This document shows, in pieces, positions 6,103 to 6,188 of a stretch of 6,188 bases of DNA. The position numbers and the translations under genes are program-made. The DNA is from Vulcanimicrobiota bacterium (GTDB taxonomy: Bacteria > Vulcanimicrobiota > Vulcanimicrobiia > Vulcanimicrobiales > Vulcanimicrobiaceae). Location: the NCBI GenBank assembly GCA_027306845.1, contig DAHUYY010000116.1, positions 1 to 6,188 on the forward strand, read 5' to 3'. Under the pieces are notes generated by a model. That model did not search any database. It saw only the letters and a list, made by a program, of their open reading frames with translations, and was not told the DNA's origin. Each line of letters opens with the position of its first letter. The stretch's first letter is position 1.

Positions 6103-6137
6103 CGCCTCGATACGCTGCCTTCGGCAGCTACTCGGCG
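6103..6137 (+). terminator. Candidate terminator or extragenic palindrome after the hydrolase gene
   Basis: Seven bases after the hydrolase stop lies a hairpin with an exact 6-bp core stem, GCTGCC (6114-6119) and GGCAGC (6123-6128), around a TTC loop. Outer arms CGCC (6103-6106) and GGCG (6134-6137) can extend it imperfectly. There is no T-run after it, so an intrinsic terminator is not proven. A dispersed palindromic repeat of the kind common between genes in GC-rich bacteria fits as well. Confidence 0.35.
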
Positions 6138-6145
6138 TTACAGCA

Positions 6146-6175
6146 CGCGCACGCGAACGTGCGCGCGAACGTGCG
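6146..6175. repeat. Short tandem repeat with overlapping inverted repeat
   Basis: The 12-base unit CGCGAACGTGCG occurs twice in perfect tandem (6152-6163 and 6164-6175). The first copy also takes part in an inverted repeat, CGCGCAC (6146-6152) with GTGCGCG (6159-6165), separated by GCGAAC. The tract could be intergenic structure. It could also be the end of a leftward gene: on the minus strand, a frame runs from the right edge to a TAA at 6138-6140 for 16 codons. Too little is visible to choose. Confidence 0.5.
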
Positions 6176-6188
6176 GCTGCGATGCCCC

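Overview
The window is 6.2 kb of compact, GC-rich bacterial chromosome with eight protein-coding genes. Seven are complete and one is cut by the left edge. I see no RNA genes, insertion sequences, phage genes or CRISPR array. No non-coding stretch exceeds about 95 bases. Genes abut or overlap by 4 bp, several starts are GTG, and Shine-Dalgarno signals are mostly weak. The taxon cannot be fixed from this sequence. The style (high GC, weak ribosome binding sites, a secreted protein with a phosphodiester-glycosidase-like C-terminal module) loosely suggests an uncultivated lineage such as Eremiobacterota/Vulcanimicrobiota; this is an impression only.

Left block (1-2689). A plus-strand gene enters from the left and ends at 980. 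It encodes a secreted or surface protein with Ig-like repeats and a C-terminal beta-sandwich-like module. Converging on it is a three-gene minus-strand operon, read from 2689 down to 897: a 106-residue protein of unknown function, a membrane-anchored TlpA/ResA-type thioredoxin with a WCPPC active site, and a four-helix membrane protein with two cysteines in its outer domain. The thioredoxin and the membrane protein overlap at ATGA. The operon's last gene overlaps the end of the first gene by 84 bp, antisense and in codon register.

Centre (2688-4246). A FolD-family gene sits exactly between two opposed neighbours. Its ATG shares a CATG with the start of the 106-residue gene, and its TAA shares a TTAA with the stop of the next gene. 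The FolD lacks the catalytic lysine of the family (Leu53 in its place) and departs from consensus at other conserved sites. The next gene, on the minus strand, encodes a stand-alone LON substrate-binding-domain protein with a helical tail.

Right block (4341-6096). After a 94-bp divergent intergenic region comes a plus-strand operon of three small enzymes joined by two GTGA overlaps: an O-methyltransferase, a flavin reductase-like FMN-binding protein, and a glyoxalase II-like metallo-beta-lactamase-fold hydrolase. It is followed by a hairpin and a short GC-rich repeat tract at the right edge.

Most of the window looks like ordinary core or housekeeping DNA. The strongest leads are the FolD without its catalytic lysine, the coupled thioredoxin and two-cysteine membrane protein pair, and the extreme overlap of gene ends.
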